Positions 41,990 to 50,924 of a stretch of DNA of 64,000 bases are shown piece by piece. The translations under genes were made by a program, and so were the position numbers. The stretch covers positions 1 through 64,000 of the forward strand of contig LNFB01000113.1 in the NCBI GenBank assembly GCA_001464385.1. Direction: 5' to 3'. This stretch comes from Deltaproteobacteria bacterium Ga0077550. Its GTDB lineage: Bacteria; Myxococcota_A; Polyangia; Nannocystales; Nannocystaceae. The notes beneath the pieces were generated by a model that saw only the letters and a program-made list of their open reading frames with translations, had not been told where the DNA came from and made no database searches. How positions within the stretch are numbered: the first letter of the stretch is position 1; the number at the start of each line of letters is the position of its first letter.

Positions 41990-42864
41990 CCGAGACGCGG
42001 CCGCACCTCGGCCACGGCGTCGGCCTGCGGGTCCCCCACTTCGACCGCGCCCTCGGCCCCGGGCTCGACGTCGATCTCGTCGAGGCGATCAGCGAGAACT
42101 TCTTCGGTGGCGACGGTCGACCGATGGCCGTGCTCGAGCGGCTGCGCCGCGACATGCCGGTGGTGCTCCACGGCGTCTCGCTCGCGATCGGGTCGACCGC
42201 GCCGCTGCGCGACGACTACCTCGAACGTCTGCGCGCCCTGGCCTCGCGGATCGAGCCGGCGTGGATGAGCGATCACCTGTGCTGGGGCGCGCACGGGCCC
42301 CACCACCTGCACGATCTGTTGCCGTTGCCGTACACCGAGGCCGCGATCGCGCACACCGTCGACCGCCTGCGACGGGTCCAGGACGCGCTCGGCCGCCAGC
42401 TGCTGCTCGAGAACGTGTCGAGCTACGTCGGCTATCGCAGCAGCGAGATGACCGAGTGGGAGTTCCTCGGCGAGGTCGTGACGCGGGCCGACGCGCTGAT
42501 CCTCCTCGACGTCAACAACGTCGTCGTGAGCGCCAAGAACTTCGGCTTCGACCCGCGGCGCTACATCGACGGAGTGCCGGCCGCGCGCGTGCGGCAGCTG
42601 CACCTCGCCAACCACACCGACCGTGGCCACTTCAAGTTCGACTCGCACCGCGGCGCGGTGCCCGACGAGGTCTGGTCGCTGTACGAGTACGTGCTGGAGC
42701 GCATCGGCGAGGTGACGACGATCGTCGAGTGGGACGAGGACGTGCCGCCGTGGGCGACCCTGCGCGCGCAGGCGACCGAGGCGGCGCGGCGCGAGGCGAT
42801 GCGACGCGACGTGACGCGCGTCCCCAAGCGCGAGCGCGAGGGTGAGCGCGGGGGACCACCATGA
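41983..42864 (+). CDS. DUF692 multinuclear non-haem iron oxidase (BufB/MbnB family)
   Basis: 293 aa. Members of this family (MNIO) modify Cys residues of peptide precursors using iron and oxygen, as in methanobactin and bufferin pathways. Conserved stretches are [79 protein letters not shown] and [12 protein letters not shown], with the expected His, Glu, Asp and Asn metal ligands. The frame starts ATG-GTG at 41983 and overlaps the previous stop. It is coupled by ATGA to the DUF2063 partner. Confidence 0.88.
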   Translation: MVTETRPHLGHGVGLRVPHFDRALGPGLDVDLVEAISENFFGGDGRPMAVLERLRRDMPVVLHGVSLAIGSTAPLRDDYLERLRALASRIEPAWMSDHLCWGAHGPHHLHDLLPLPYTEAAIAHTVDRLRRVQDALGRQLLLENVSSYVGYRSSEMTEWEFLGEVVTRADALILLDVNNVVVSAKNFGFDPRRYIDGVPAARVRQLHLANHTDRGHFKFDSHRGAVPDEVWSLYEYVLERIGEVTTIVEWDEDVPPWATLRAQATEAARREAMRRDVTRVPKREREGERGGPP

Positions 42865-43655
42865 GCCTCGCCGAGCTCGAGGCCCTGCAGGCGTTGTTCT
42901 CCCGGGCGATCGTCCACCCCGAGGGCATCGACGCGTTCCTGGCCGAGGCCGATCCGGCGACGCGCGCGGCCTTCGACGCGGCCTTCGACGGCACCGCGGA
43001 GTTCGACGCCCGCCTCCGCATGGGCGTCTACGCCGACGCGTACTTCTGGCGGCTGCACGACGTGCTGCTCGACCACTTCAGCCTGGTCGCGTGGATCCTG
43101 GGCCCGGCCGGCTTCCGCAACCTCGCGACGGACTACGTCCTGCAGCGCCCGTCCGAGGATCCCGACGTGCGTCGCTTCGGCGCCCGACTGCCCGCGTTCC
43201 TCGGCGGGCATCCGCTTGCCGATCGCGTCCCCGGAATCGACGAGCTCGCCGCGATCGAGTGGGCGATGGTCCGCGCCCTCGACGTGCCGCACGCGCCCCT
43301 GCTCCAGCGCGCCGCGCTGGCCGAATTGCCGCCCGAGGGCTGGCCCGCACTCCAGGTGCGGGCGGTGGCGAGCATGTTCGTCGGTCCGTGCCAGCACGAC
43401 TTCGGCGCGCTGTGGGCGGACCACTTGGCCTCGCCGACGCCCGAGCGAGCGCCGGCCGCAGGGCCCCCGAATCACGTCCTGGTGTGGCGGCAGGGCCTCG
43501 CGGTGATGCATCGACCCCTCGATCCAGCCGAGGCCGACGCACTCACGCGCGTGCGGGAGGGTGTCGCCTTCGCGGGCCTCTGCGAGCACACCGACGCATC
43601 GGCCGCCGTGGCATGGCTGTCGCGGTGGCTGGATGACGGCCTGCTCGTGTCTTGA
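42861..43655 (+). CDS. DUF2063-type MNIO partner protein (BufC/MbnC-like)
   Basis: 264 aa. The N-terminal half ([88 protein letters not shown]) matches the DNA-binding-like DUF2063 domain of partner proteins that bring the precursor to the DUF692 enzyme. The C-terminal part is a poorly conserved winged-helix-like region ([36 protein letters not shown]). Its ATGA start overlap with the DUF692 gene is typical. Together they form the modifying complex. Confidence 0.87.
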   Translation: MSLAELEALQALFSRAIVHPEGIDAFLAEADPATRAAFDAAFDGTAEFDARLRMGVYADAYFWRLHDVLLDHFSLVAWILGPAGFRNLATDYVLQRPSEDPDVRRFGARLPAFLGGHPLADRVPGIDELAAIEWAMVRALDVPHAPLLQRAALAELPPEGWPALQVRAVASMFVGPCQHDFGALWADHLASPTPERAPAAGPPNHVLVWRQGLAVMHRPLDPAEADALTRVREGVAFAGLCEHTDASAAVAWLSRWLDDGLLVS

Positions 43656-43719
43656 TCCTCGTCATCGGCGGCCGCGACGGGGACAATGGGCATCGAGATC
43701 GGAGTGACCGGTCTCGAGG

Positions 43720-45300
43720 ATGGTGGGTATGTTGGGATGCAAAGATGGTCGCGCGTGGTGTGTCGCAGCGCTCGTGTTGGGTGGATGCAGCGCTGACAGT
43801 ATCGAGGTGGACGCGAACGACGGCAGCTCCTCCGGCACGGACGGGGGCGACCCTGCGGGCACGGACCCCGACACCGCGCCCTCGGCAGACGACGGGCCCA
43901 GCGGCGGCGGCGACCCCAGCACCGCGGGCCAGGCCGGCTTCTGCGGCGACGGGGTCGTCGACGGCGACGAGGAGTGCGACGGCTCCGATCTGAACGGAGA
44001 GAGCTGCGAAGGGATGGGCGGCGACGGGACCCTGACGTGCACGGGCGACTGCACCTTCGAGCTCTGCGACTGCACGTGGGGAGGTGCGCCGCCGACGTGC
44101 GTGCCGCCGGTCTGTGGCAACGGCGTGGTCGAGTCCGGCGAGGAGTGCGATGGGACCGACCTCGACGGGCAGAGCTGCGACGAGATGGGCGCGGTGGGCA
44201 TCCTGGCCTGCGACGACGACTGCACGTTCGACACCTGCGACTGCATCTGGGAGGGCGAGCCGCCGACGTGCGGGCCGCCGGTCTGCGGCAACGGGTGGGT
44301 CGAGGACGGCGAGGCGTGCGACGGCAGCATCGAGGGCAGCGATGGTTGGGTGCCCACGTGCACCGACCTCCTGATGGCGCCCCACGCCGGCGAACCAGCG
44401 TGCGCGAGCGACTGCACCTACGACACCTCGGGCTGCACGCTGTGCGGCAACGGGATCGTCGACGACGGCGAGGCCTGCGATGGCGACGGTCCCACGTGCT
44501 CCGAGCTCGGCCTGGGCGTGGGCGTCGCCGCGTGCACGGCGGCGTGCGAGCTCGACGTCTCTGCGTGCACGCTGTGCGGCAACGGGGTCGTCGACGACGG
44601 CGAGGCCTGCGACGGCGCGGCGATCCCCACGACCTGCAGCGACCAGGGCTTCCTGCTCGGCACCCTCTCCTGCGACAACGCGTGCGGCCTCGATCTGTCG
44701 GGGTGCAGCACCTGCGGCGACGGCATCGTCAGCGGCGAAGAGCCGTGCGACCCCACCGTCCCGGGGTTGTGTCTGTGCAGCGAGAGCTGCATCGAGGACG
44801 CGCAGAGCTGCATCGCGGTCATGATGTCGGAGATCCTCTACGCCCCGCTGGCCGATCCCGACGCCAAGCCCGGGCAGTGGATCGAGCTCCACAACCCCGC
44901 CGCGACCCCCTGGGACCTCCAGGGCTGCGTGTTCACGGGGGACCTCGGCATCGACACCTTCGACATCGACACGCCGCTCGTGATCGAGGCCGGCGGGTAC
45001 GCGACGCTGGGCTCCGGGACCGAGCTCGAACTCGGGTTCACGCCGGACTTCCCCATGCCCATCGGCGTCGGGCTGTTCAACGACGGTGACCTCGTGACGC
45101 TCACCTGCGACGGGGTCGTCATCGACACGGTGTCGTACGACGACGTCGCGCCGTGGCCTGCGGTGGCGCCCGGCACGAGCATCGCGCTCGCCGTGCTCGA
45201 CGCGGGCGCCAACGACGACGGCGCCGCGTGGTGCAGCGGTGCGACGGCCTACGGACCGGGGCACCTCGGCACGCCGGGCGCCGCGAACGACTGCCCGTAG
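43720..45300 (+). CDS. Lipoprotein with six myxobacterial Cys-rich repeats and a lamin-tail-like domain
   Basis: 526 aa. The signal ends in AALVLGGC. After a Ser/Asp/Gly-rich linker there are six repeats of about 45 residues, each starting CGDG or CGNG with the core CGNGVVDDGEACDG: the Myxococcus cysteine-rich repeat (TIGR02232 type). The C-terminal 150 residues (MSEILYAPLADPDAKPGQWIELHNPAATPWDLQGCVF, VIEAGGYATLGSG) match a lamin-tail domain. The protein is surface-exposed and probably adhesive or structural. Two start codons (43720, 43729) are possible. Confidence 0.88.
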   Translation: MVGMLGCKDGRAWCVAALVLGGCSADSIEVDANDGSSSGTDGGDPAGTDPDTAPSADDGPSGGGDPSTAGQAGFCGDGVVDGDEECDGSDLNGESCEGMGGDGTLTCTGDCTFELCDCTWGGAPPTCVPPVCGNGVVESGEECDGTDLDGQSCDEMGAVGILACDDDCTFDTCDCIWEGEPPTCGPPVCGNGWVEDGEACDGSIEGSDGWVPTCTDLLMAPHAGEPACASDCTYDTSGCTLCGNGIVDDGEACDGDGPTCSELGLGVGVAACTAACELDVSACTLCGNGVVDDGEACDGAAIPTTCSDQGFLLGTLSCDNACGLDLSGCSTCGDGIVSGEEPCDPTVPGLCLCSESCIEDAQSCIAVMMSEILYAPLADPDAKPGQWIELHNPAATPWDLQGCVFTGDLGIDTFDIDTPLVIEAGGYATLGSGTELELGFTPDFPMPIGVGLFNDGDLVTLTCDGVVIDTVSYDDVAPWPAVAPGTSIALAVLDAGANDDGAAWCSGATAYGPGHLGTPGAANDCP

Positions 45301-45313
45301 TGGGAGTCACCCT

Positions 45314-46237
45314 TCAGCGGGCCGCGGCGAGCACCGCGTCCGCGCCCATCTCGAGCAGCGTGTGACCCACGGCGGCGCCGAGTTCCTCGGCGTCGGCCGC
45401 GGGCCCGGTCTTGCTCGCGCGGAAGTACGGCCGGCCGCCGTCGCCGATGACGAGGCCCGTGACCTGCAACGCGCCGTCGGCGACGTACTCGGCGAAGCAG
45501 CCCATCGGCACGGTGCAGCCCGCCTGCAACCGGCGCAGGAAGGCCCGCTCTGCGGCGGCGCGCGTCGCCGTCGGCGCGTGATCGAGGACCGCGAGCAGCT
45601 CGCGGCTGCGCGCATCGTCGGCGCGGCACTGCAGCGCGAGGATCCCCTGCGTCGGCGACGGACAGAAGCGCTCGGGTGCGATCCACTCGGTGATGCGATC
45701 GGCGAGGCCCAGGCGCACCAGGCCTGCCGCGGCGAGGATGACGGCGTCGAGCTCGCCCTGCTCCACCTTCCGCAGGCGCGTGGGGACGTTGCCGCGCAGC
45801 GGCATCACCTGCGCCGCCGGGTTCTCGCGGGCGCAGAGCGCCGCGCGGCGCAGGCTGCCGGTGCCGACGCGCGTGCCCGCGGGGAGATCCGCGAGCGCGA
45901 CCCCGGGCGGGCCGACGAGCACGTCCCGGGGATCCACGCGCTCGGGCGTCGCCGCGACCACGAGCTCGGGGACCATCTCGGCGGGGAGGTCCTTCATGCT
46001 GTGCACCGCGAGGTCGGCCTCGCCGGCGAGCAGCCGCTCCTCGATCCCCTTCACGAACAGGCCCTTGCCGCCGATCTCGTGCAGCGGGCGATCCTGGATC
46101 CGATCGCCGTCCGTGGTGACGATGAGGAGCTCGACCTCGAGCCCAGCGTGCGCGGCACGCAGGGCATCGCGGATGTGGTTGGCCTGCCACAGCGCGAGCT
46201 CCGAGCCCCGTGTGGCGATGCGAATCGTCGTGGTCAT
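45314..46237 (-). CDS. hemC: Porphobilinogen deaminase
   Basis: 307 aa; joins four porphobilinogens to hydroxymethylbilane in haem synthesis. Motifs: IATRGSELALWQANHI, VHSMKDLPAEM, GTGSLRRAALC, RGNVPTRLRK and the cofactor Cys in LQAGCTVPMG, which holds the dipyrromethane primer. Start ATG 46237 overlaps the hemA stop (ATGA). Confidence 0.97.
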   Translation of the reverse strand: MTTTIRIATRGSELALWQANHIRDALRAAHAGLEVELLIVTTDGDRIQDRPLHEIGGKGLFVKGIEERLLAGEADLAVHSMKDLPAEMVPELVVAATPERVDPRDVLVGPPGVALADLPAGTRVGTGSLRRAALCARENPAAQVMPLRGNVPTRLRKVEQGELDAVILAAAGLVRLGLADRITEWIAPERFCPSPTQGILALQCRADDARSRELLAVLDHAPTATRAAAERAFLRRLQAGCTVPMGCFAEYVADGALQVTGLVIGDGGRPYFRASKTGPAADAEELGAAVGHTLLEMGADAVLAAAR

Positions 46238-47598
46238 CCGGTTCCCTCGCGCCGCAGCGGCGCCGGTGGTGCGTCGGTGGTGGTGGGCTCGGCGTCGACG
46301 GCCGGCGCAGGCGCGGACGCGGCCGGGCCGAGCTCGAACAGGGCCCCGAGCGCCTCGGCGAGCATCGGCGTCGGCAGCGTCGCGGCGTCGTGGTGCGCGT
46401 TGCGGAGGTTCGACATCGGCCGATGCAGGAGCTTCTGCATGATCGCGCGGCCCATCTGCTCGATCACCGCCTGTTGCTCGGGCGTGATCGGGCCGAGCTT
46501 GCGAACCGTCCGCTCGAGCTCGGCGTCGACGACCTCGCGACCGAAGGCCTGCAGCCGCCCGATCATCGGCCCGATCGCGCGCGTCCGCATCCAGTGGACG
46601 AAGTCACCGACCTCCTCGTCGACCATCGCCGCCGCGCGATCGGCCTCGCCCCGACGCGAGCGGAGGTTCTCGTGGACGATCTGCTGCAGGTCATCCACGT
46701 TGTAGAGGTAGACGTTGGGCAGGGACGTGACGTCCGCGTCGACGTCGCGCGGCACCGCGATGTCGACGAGGAACAGCGGCCGACCGCGACGCGAGCGGAT
46801 CACGGGCTTCAGCAGCGCGCGATCGATGACCGGGTGCGGAGCCCCGGTGCTGGCGATGACGATGTCGGCGCGGGCGAGCTGCGCGGCGAGGCGGTCCCAC
46901 GGCTCGTAGTGCCCGCCGACCTTGTCGGCCAGCGCCACGCCGCGGGGCGACGAGCGGTTGACGACCGCGATCTCGGCGACGCCGTCGCTGCGCAGGTGGA
47001 CCGCCGCGCCCTCGGCCATCTCGCCGGCGCCCACCACGAGCGCCATGCACCCCGTGAGCTCGCCGAAGATGCTCCGCGCGAGCTCGACGGCGACCGACGA
47101 GATGTTGGCCGCGCCGCGGGCGATCTCGGTCTCGGTGCGCACGCGCTTCGCCGACTTGAACGCCAGGCTCAGGCACCGATCGAGCACCGGACCGACCGTG
47201 CCGCTCGTGCGCGCGCGGTCGAAGGCGTCCTTGACCTGGCCGAGGATCTGCGGCTCGCCGACCACCAGGCTCTCGAGGCTCGCGGTGACGCGGAAGATGT
47301 GCCGCGCCGCGTCGCCGGCCACCCGCACGAACGCGTGGTCGACCACGGCCTCGCCCGGGGCGCGCTGGAGCTCGGCGAGGGCCGGCAGCACCTGCTCGGG
47401 GACGAACGCCCGACCGGCGACCGCGTAGACCTCGACGCGATTGCACGTCGACACGACCATCGCCTCGGCGAGGCCGGCCCGCTCGCGGAGCCCGGCGAGG
47501 ATCCGCGCGTGGTCGTCGTCGGCGACCGCGAGCTGCTCGCGCAGATCCACCGGCGCGCTGCGGTGGTTGAGCCCGATGGCGTAGATCTCGCCGCTCAC
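46234..47598 (-). CDS. hemA: Glutamyl-tRNA reductase
   Basis: 454 aa; reduces glutamyl-tRNA to glutamate-1-semialdehyde, the first step of C5 haem synthesis. Motifs: IGLNHRSAPVDLREQLA, the catalytic Cys in VVSTCNRVEVYA, LESLVVGEPQILGQVKDAF, the NADPH region ALVVGAGEMAEGAAVHL and a C-terminal dimerisation helix. Start GTG 47598 overlaps the stop of the upstream membrane gene. The last 30 residues are a Pro/Ala-rich tail. Confidence 0.96.
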   Translation of the reverse strand: MSGEIYAIGLNHRSAPVDLREQLAVADDDHARILAGLRERAGLAEAMVVSTCNRVEVYAVAGRAFVPEQVLPALAELQRAPGEAVVDHAFVRVAGDAARHIFRVTASLESLVVGEPQILGQVKDAFDRARTSGTVGPVLDRCLSLAFKSAKRVRTETEIARGAANISSVAVELARSIFGELTGCMALVVGAGEMAEGAAVHLRSDGVAEIAVVNRSSPRGVALADKVGGHYEPWDRLAAQLARADIVIASTGAPHPVIDRALLKPVIRSRRGRPLFLVDIAVPRDVDADVTSLPNVYLYNVDDLQQIVHENLRSRRGEADRAAAMVDEEVGDFVHWMRTRAIGPMIGRLQAFGREVVDAELERTVRKLGPITPEQQAVIEQMGRAIMQKLLHRPMSNLRNAHHDAATLPTPMLAEALGALFELGPAASAPAPAVDAEPTTTDAPPAPLRREGTG

Positions 47599-48419
47599 CC
47601 GCGCACCCCGTACGAGACGACGATGAGGAGCACCGAGACGAACGCGAAGATCGTCAGCCAGGCGGACTGCCGGCCGCGCGACCCCCACGCGGCGCGCATG
47701 ACCAGGAGCGCGACCGAGGCTCCCCACGCGATCGCGGCGGCGACGATCTCGAACACGCGACCGCGGAGCATGTGCGGCCCGCCGGCCTGGAGGATCCACA
47801 GCACGCCCGTGACGATCGCCAGCGTGAAGATCGGCGTGACCAGCAGGACCAGGCGGTGGTGCAGGCGATCGAGGCCGGTGAGCGACATCGTGCCGCTGCC
47901 GGGCCGGAACTTCTTGCTCCGCAGGCGGCGCTCGGTGACCAGGTACAGCCCGGCCACCGCCGCCGCCAGCGTGAAGCCGGCGAGGCCCGCCGACGCGAAG
48001 CCGACGTGGGCGCTCGCGATGCCGCTGCCCGACGGCAGGGTCACCGCGCTGACGCTCGAGAACACCACGCCGAGCGCGAGGCCGCCGAGCCCGAACGGCG
48101 CGACGATCGTCCCGATCGGATCGAGGTGTCGCCCCCGCGACAGCGCGAGGTAGCCGAAGCTGGTGACCAGCGCGCCGAAGCTGGTCGCGAGGAAGATGTT
48201 CTTCAGCGGATGATCACCGTCGACGCACTGCAGCCCGATGAGCAGCAGGTGCGCGACGGCACCGACGATGAGCAGCGGCCGAGCGCGGCGCCGGATCGCG
48301 GGGAGCTGGCCGTCGGCGGGCTCGCCCGCGTCCGCGGCGTAGGCGAACGAGGCGGCGCCGTAGGCGAGGGCCGCGAGCAGGAACAACGGGAGGATCATGG
48401 CCTGGCCGCAATTGTGCAC
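47595..48419 (-). CDS. HemX/CcsA-type cytochrome c assembly membrane protein
   Basis: 274 aa (267 aa if ATG 48398 is used, which fits the first helix MILPLFLLAALAYGAASFAYAA better). Eight transmembrane helices are visible. SAHVGFASAGLAGFTLAAAVAGLYLVTERRLRSKKF resembles the CcsA/HemX family, whose members handle haem across the membrane and are often encoded with hemA-hemC. The WWD haem motif of true CcsA is not evident. It is the first gene of the hemX-hemA-hemC operon. Confidence 0.85.
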   Translation of the reverse strand: MHNCGQAMILPLFLLAALAYGAASFAYAADAGEPADGQLPAIRRRARPLLIVGAVAHLLLIGLQCVDGDHPLKNIFLATSFGALVTSFGYLALSRGRHLDPIGTIVAPFGLGGLALGVVFSSVSAVTLPSGSGIASAHVGFASAGLAGFTLAAAVAGLYLVTERRLRSKKFRPGSGTMSLTGLDRLHHRLVLLVTPIFTLAIVTGVLWILQAGGPHMLRGRVFEIVAAAIAWGASVALLVMRAAWGSRGRQSAWLTIFAFVSVLLIVVSYGVRG

Positions 48420-48452
48420 GATTGGCGCGCAGGGGACAGCCCGCGCCGCGCC

Positions 48453-48830
48453 TTACCCCGCCATCGCGCCCAGGGTGTGGACCAGGCGCGACCACGCGGT
48501 GGCGTCGAAGATCGCCTCGACGCCGCCCTCGCCGACCGGGATCGCCAGGAAGCCGGGTCGCGCCGAGTAGGCGCACTCGCCGAGGATCACCGAGGTGTCG
48601 TACAGCTCGGCGCCCATCTGCGACAGCTCCTGGGCGGAGCGCACCGTACCGACGAGGCCGTGAGGATCCACGTCGTGCCCGTCGATGCGCTCGATGTGCA
48701 CGGCGGGGCTGAGGTACAGCGAGAGCGGGCCGGCCTCGACGGGGAGGCGCAGCAGGTCGCCGTCGAGGCGGGTCCGGTTGCCCGTGATCCACGCATCCAG
48801 CAGGGACTGTGAAACGAAGATCCTGGGCAT
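48453..48830 (-). CDS. Conserved protein of unknown function
   Basis: A 125-aa cytoplasmic protein without recognised domain. The N-terminus (PRIFVSQSLLDAWITGNRTRLDGDLLRLP) and the central HDVDPHGLVGTVRSAQELSQMGAELYDTSVILGE look globular and well constrained. The start ATG 48830 is chosen because the codon usage and sequence character change upstream. It is divergent from trxA, with 210 bp between the two start codons. Confidence 0.75.
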   Translation of the reverse strand: MPRIFVSQSLLDAWITGNRTRLDGDLLRLPVEAGPLSLYLSPAVHIERIDGHDVDPHGLVGTVRSAQELSQMGAELYDTSVILGECAYSARPGFLAIPVGEGGVEAIFDATAWSRLVHTLGAMAG

Positions 48831-48882
48831 GCCGTTGAACTCGTAGGAAGCGACGCGACGCGGGTGCGCCCGCACCGCCCAG

Positions 48883-48938
48883 GGTGTGGAGCCCCGCGGG
48901 GTGTGAAGATAGTCCCGGTCTGGGACGACGTCCACACC
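48883..48938 (+). promoter_or_regulatory. Structured region upstream of trxA
   Basis: An 8-bp outer stem, GGTGTGGA (48883-48890) and TCCACACC (48931-48938), encloses two smaller hairpins: CCC-CGCG-GGG near 48893-48902 and GTCCC (48912-48916) with GGGAC (48922-48926). It resembles a three-way junction. It may be a leader RNA or an operator between the divergent genes. Confidence 0.4.
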
Positions 48939-48980
48939 TTGCACCCGAGGGGACCAAGGCCCATGCTTCCCGGCCGCGAA

Positions 48981-49026
48981 GGCGCCTCGACGGCGCATTC
49001 CAGTACGGCGCCTCGATGGCGCACTC
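48981..49026 (+). repeat. Tandem 20-bp direct repeat in the trxA leader
   Basis: The 20-mer at 48981-49000 (GGCGCCTCGACGGCGCATTC) recurs at 49007-49026 with two T-C or C-T changes, 26 bp apart. The second copy ends 14 bp before the trxA ATG and just before the AAGGGA ribosome site. Confidence 0.7.
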
Positions 49027-49040
49027 GAAGGGAATCCACG

Positions 49041-49370
49041 ATGTCGGAATCCATCTCCCACGTCACCGATGCGAGCTTCAAGAGCGACGTCATCGACTCT
49101 GATCGACCGGTGCTCGTCGACTTCTGGGCAGTCTGGTGCGGCCCATGTCGTGCGATCGCCCCCCACCTCGAATCCCTCGCCGGCGAGCTCGGCGAGAAGG
49201 TCCGCATCGTGAAGCTGAACGTCGACGAGAACCAGCAGACCGCGACGAACTTCCAGATCCGCTCGATCCCCACCCTGCTCATGTTCAAGGGCGGCAAGGT
49301 CGTCGACCAGATGGTCGGCAACCCGGGCAGCAAGGCCAAGCTCGCCGAGTTCATCGGCCGGCACGTCTGA
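49041..49370 (+). CDS. trxA: Thioredoxin
   Basis: 109 aa with active site WCGPC in VLVDFWAVWCGPCRAIAPHLESLA and the cis-Pro loop IRSIPTLLMFKGGKVVDQMVG. It is the general cytoplasmic protein disulphide reductant. Start ATG 49041 with AAGGGA upstream; the open frame back to 48864 is leader sequence with repeats and not protein. Confidence 0.97.
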   Translation: MSESISHVTDASFKSDVIDSDRPVLVDFWAVWCGPCRAIAPHLESLAGELGEKVRIVKLNVDENQQTATNFQIRSIPTLLMFKGGKVVDQMVGNPGSKAKLAEFIGRHV

Positions 49371-49387
49371 CGCCCCACACCCCCGAC

Positions 49388-49407
49388 GGGGCCGCACCTG
49401 CGGCCCC
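49388..49407. terminator. Hairpin between convergent trxA and downstream gene
   Basis: A perfect 8-bp stem, GGGGCCGC (49388-49395) and GCGGCCCC (49400-49407), with an ACCT loop, 17 nt after trxA and 23 nt from the end of the opposing gene. It could serve both strands. Confidence 0.55.
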
Positions 49408-49430
49408 CCACTCACCCGGCATTTCTGGGG

Positions 49431-50705
49431 TCAGAACTTCATGCCGAAGCCGAGCCCGCCGCCCTGCTTCGTGACCACCGGAGCGAAGCGCATCGTCTTG
49501 GTGATCGCCCGCAGGCCCTTCTCCTGCTTGATGTAGTTCTTCGCGTCGGTGCGATCCTGGAAGATGATGATCGTCAGCACGCCAGCGAGCAGCGCGGTGC
49601 TGCCGAGCAGCACGTCGCCGATGAGCGCGCGACTGCGGACCACCGAGCCGGTGCGGCTGACCTCGGTCGCGAGCGCGTCGTAGGACTGACCGTTGCCGGT
49701 CGCGAAGTTCGGGTCACGCCGGGGATCGCCGCCGACCTCGCCGAGGTAGGCGTCGAGCTCGTCGACCGAATCCTTGTAGGGACCGCGGGCCGCCAGCGCG
49801 GCGCCGTAGAACGCGATGGTGCCGATGCCGGCGCCGATGGTGAGGCCCATCGCCACCCACGCGCGCGGCTGCCAGTAGCCCCAGAACGGCCCGCGCTTGC
49901 AGCTCGGGCGCAGATCCTTGGGATCCTCGCGGCTCTTGCGCTTGTTGCGGGGGCCGGTGCGGCAGAAGTCCTTGAAGTCCGCCTTGAGATCGACCGGGAT
50001 GTTCTCGGTGTCGATCTCGATGCCCGCCGACGCCGCCTTGGCCGCCGCGTCCTCGGCGTCCTGGATCGCCTTGGCCTCGGCCGCGATCTCCTCCGGCGTC
50101 TTGTCGGGCTCGTCGAGCGCCGCGATGATCTTCTTCTCGTCCTCGGTGATCGGCTCGGGCGGCGTGAGGTACTCGTCCATCGCCTGCGCGAGGGTCTGCG
50201 GCAGCACGACGGGGCCGATCAGGTCCGTGTCGCTGAGCGTCAGCTCGAAGCTTCGGACCATCGCGTTCTTGCGCGCGTCGTAGACGACGACCTCGGCGCG
50301 GTTGGGCGTCCCCGCGATGTACTTGCCGTGGATGATGTAGTCCGCGGCGGTCTTGGGGTTGCTGTTGAGCCACTTGCCGATGGTGTCGAGGCAGTCGAGC
50401 GAGGCGACGTCGCCCTTGCACTTCACCTTCGCGCCCGCGGCCGCGAGGTCCAGCGCGACCGACTTGATCGACCAGCCCTTCTCCTCGAGCACCGTCTGGA
50501 CCCCGCCGCGCAGGTCGGTCGTCGACGCGCCCGAGAAGCGCAGCAACGCGATGGTCTTCCCGTTGGTCGCCGGCGCTGCGGCGGGCTTCGCCGGCGCCGC
50601 GACGGCGGTGGACATCGTCCAGGGATGCATCGGCAGGGCGAGGCCGAGCGCGATCGACAAGACGCCAGCGCGCGTGAGAACGGAGGACTTGGTCGCGGTG
50701 ATCAT
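49431..50705 (-). CDS. Exported protein of unknown function with C-terminal membrane segments
   Basis: 424 aa. A Sec signal peptide (LSIALGLALPMHPW, cleavage likely after AVAAPA), then a domain starting KTIALLRFSGASTTDLRGGVQTVLEEKGWSI that resembles the nucleotide-like folds of periplasmic TolB/CsgG-type 'ALLRF' domains. A charged region (about 215-290) with CRTGPRNKRKSREDPKDLRPSC follows, then two transmembrane helices (AMGLTIGAGIGTIAFYGAALAA; ALIGDVLLGSTALLAGVLTIIIF). It ends with GFGMKF. Many myxobacterial envelope proteins have this layout, but no function can be assigned. Confidence 0.8.
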   Translation of the reverse strand: MITATKSSVLTRAGVLSIALGLALPMHPWTMSTAVAAPAKPAAAPATNGKTIALLRFSGASTTDLRGGVQTVLEEKGWSIKSVALDLAAAGAKVKCKGDVASLDCLDTIGKWLNSNPKTAADYIIHGKYIAGTPNRAEVVVYDARKNAMVRSFELTLSDTDLIGPVVLPQTLAQAMDEYLTPPEPITEDEKKIIAALDEPDKTPEEIAAEAKAIQDAEDAAAKAASAGIEIDTENIPVDLKADFKDFCRTGPRNKRKSREDPKDLRPSCKRGPFWGYWQPRAWVAMGLTIGAGIGTIAFYGAALAARGPYKDSVDELDAYLGEVGGDPRRDPNFATGNGQSYDALATEVSRTGSVVRSRALIGDVLLGSTALLAGVLTIIIFQDRTDAKNYIKQEKGLRAITKTMRFAPVVTKQGGGLGFGMKF

Positions 50706-50924
50706 GTGCGGGGAAGCTGGGGCGATTGGCCAGACGAAGGGGCGCGTGGAACCTAGGCGCGGCGGACCGGGGCCTCGGGGTGCGGCATGGTAGCCTCCGC
50801 GGTTTGCTCGCTCAAGCGGGCGCAGAGCGCTTTGCCAGCCCACCGGCGGGACCGGGGCCCCCGGCGCGGAGCCGGGCGGCGACGGGGCGAGGGGCGACCC
50901 GGCGCCGCCGCGACGACCGGGAAT

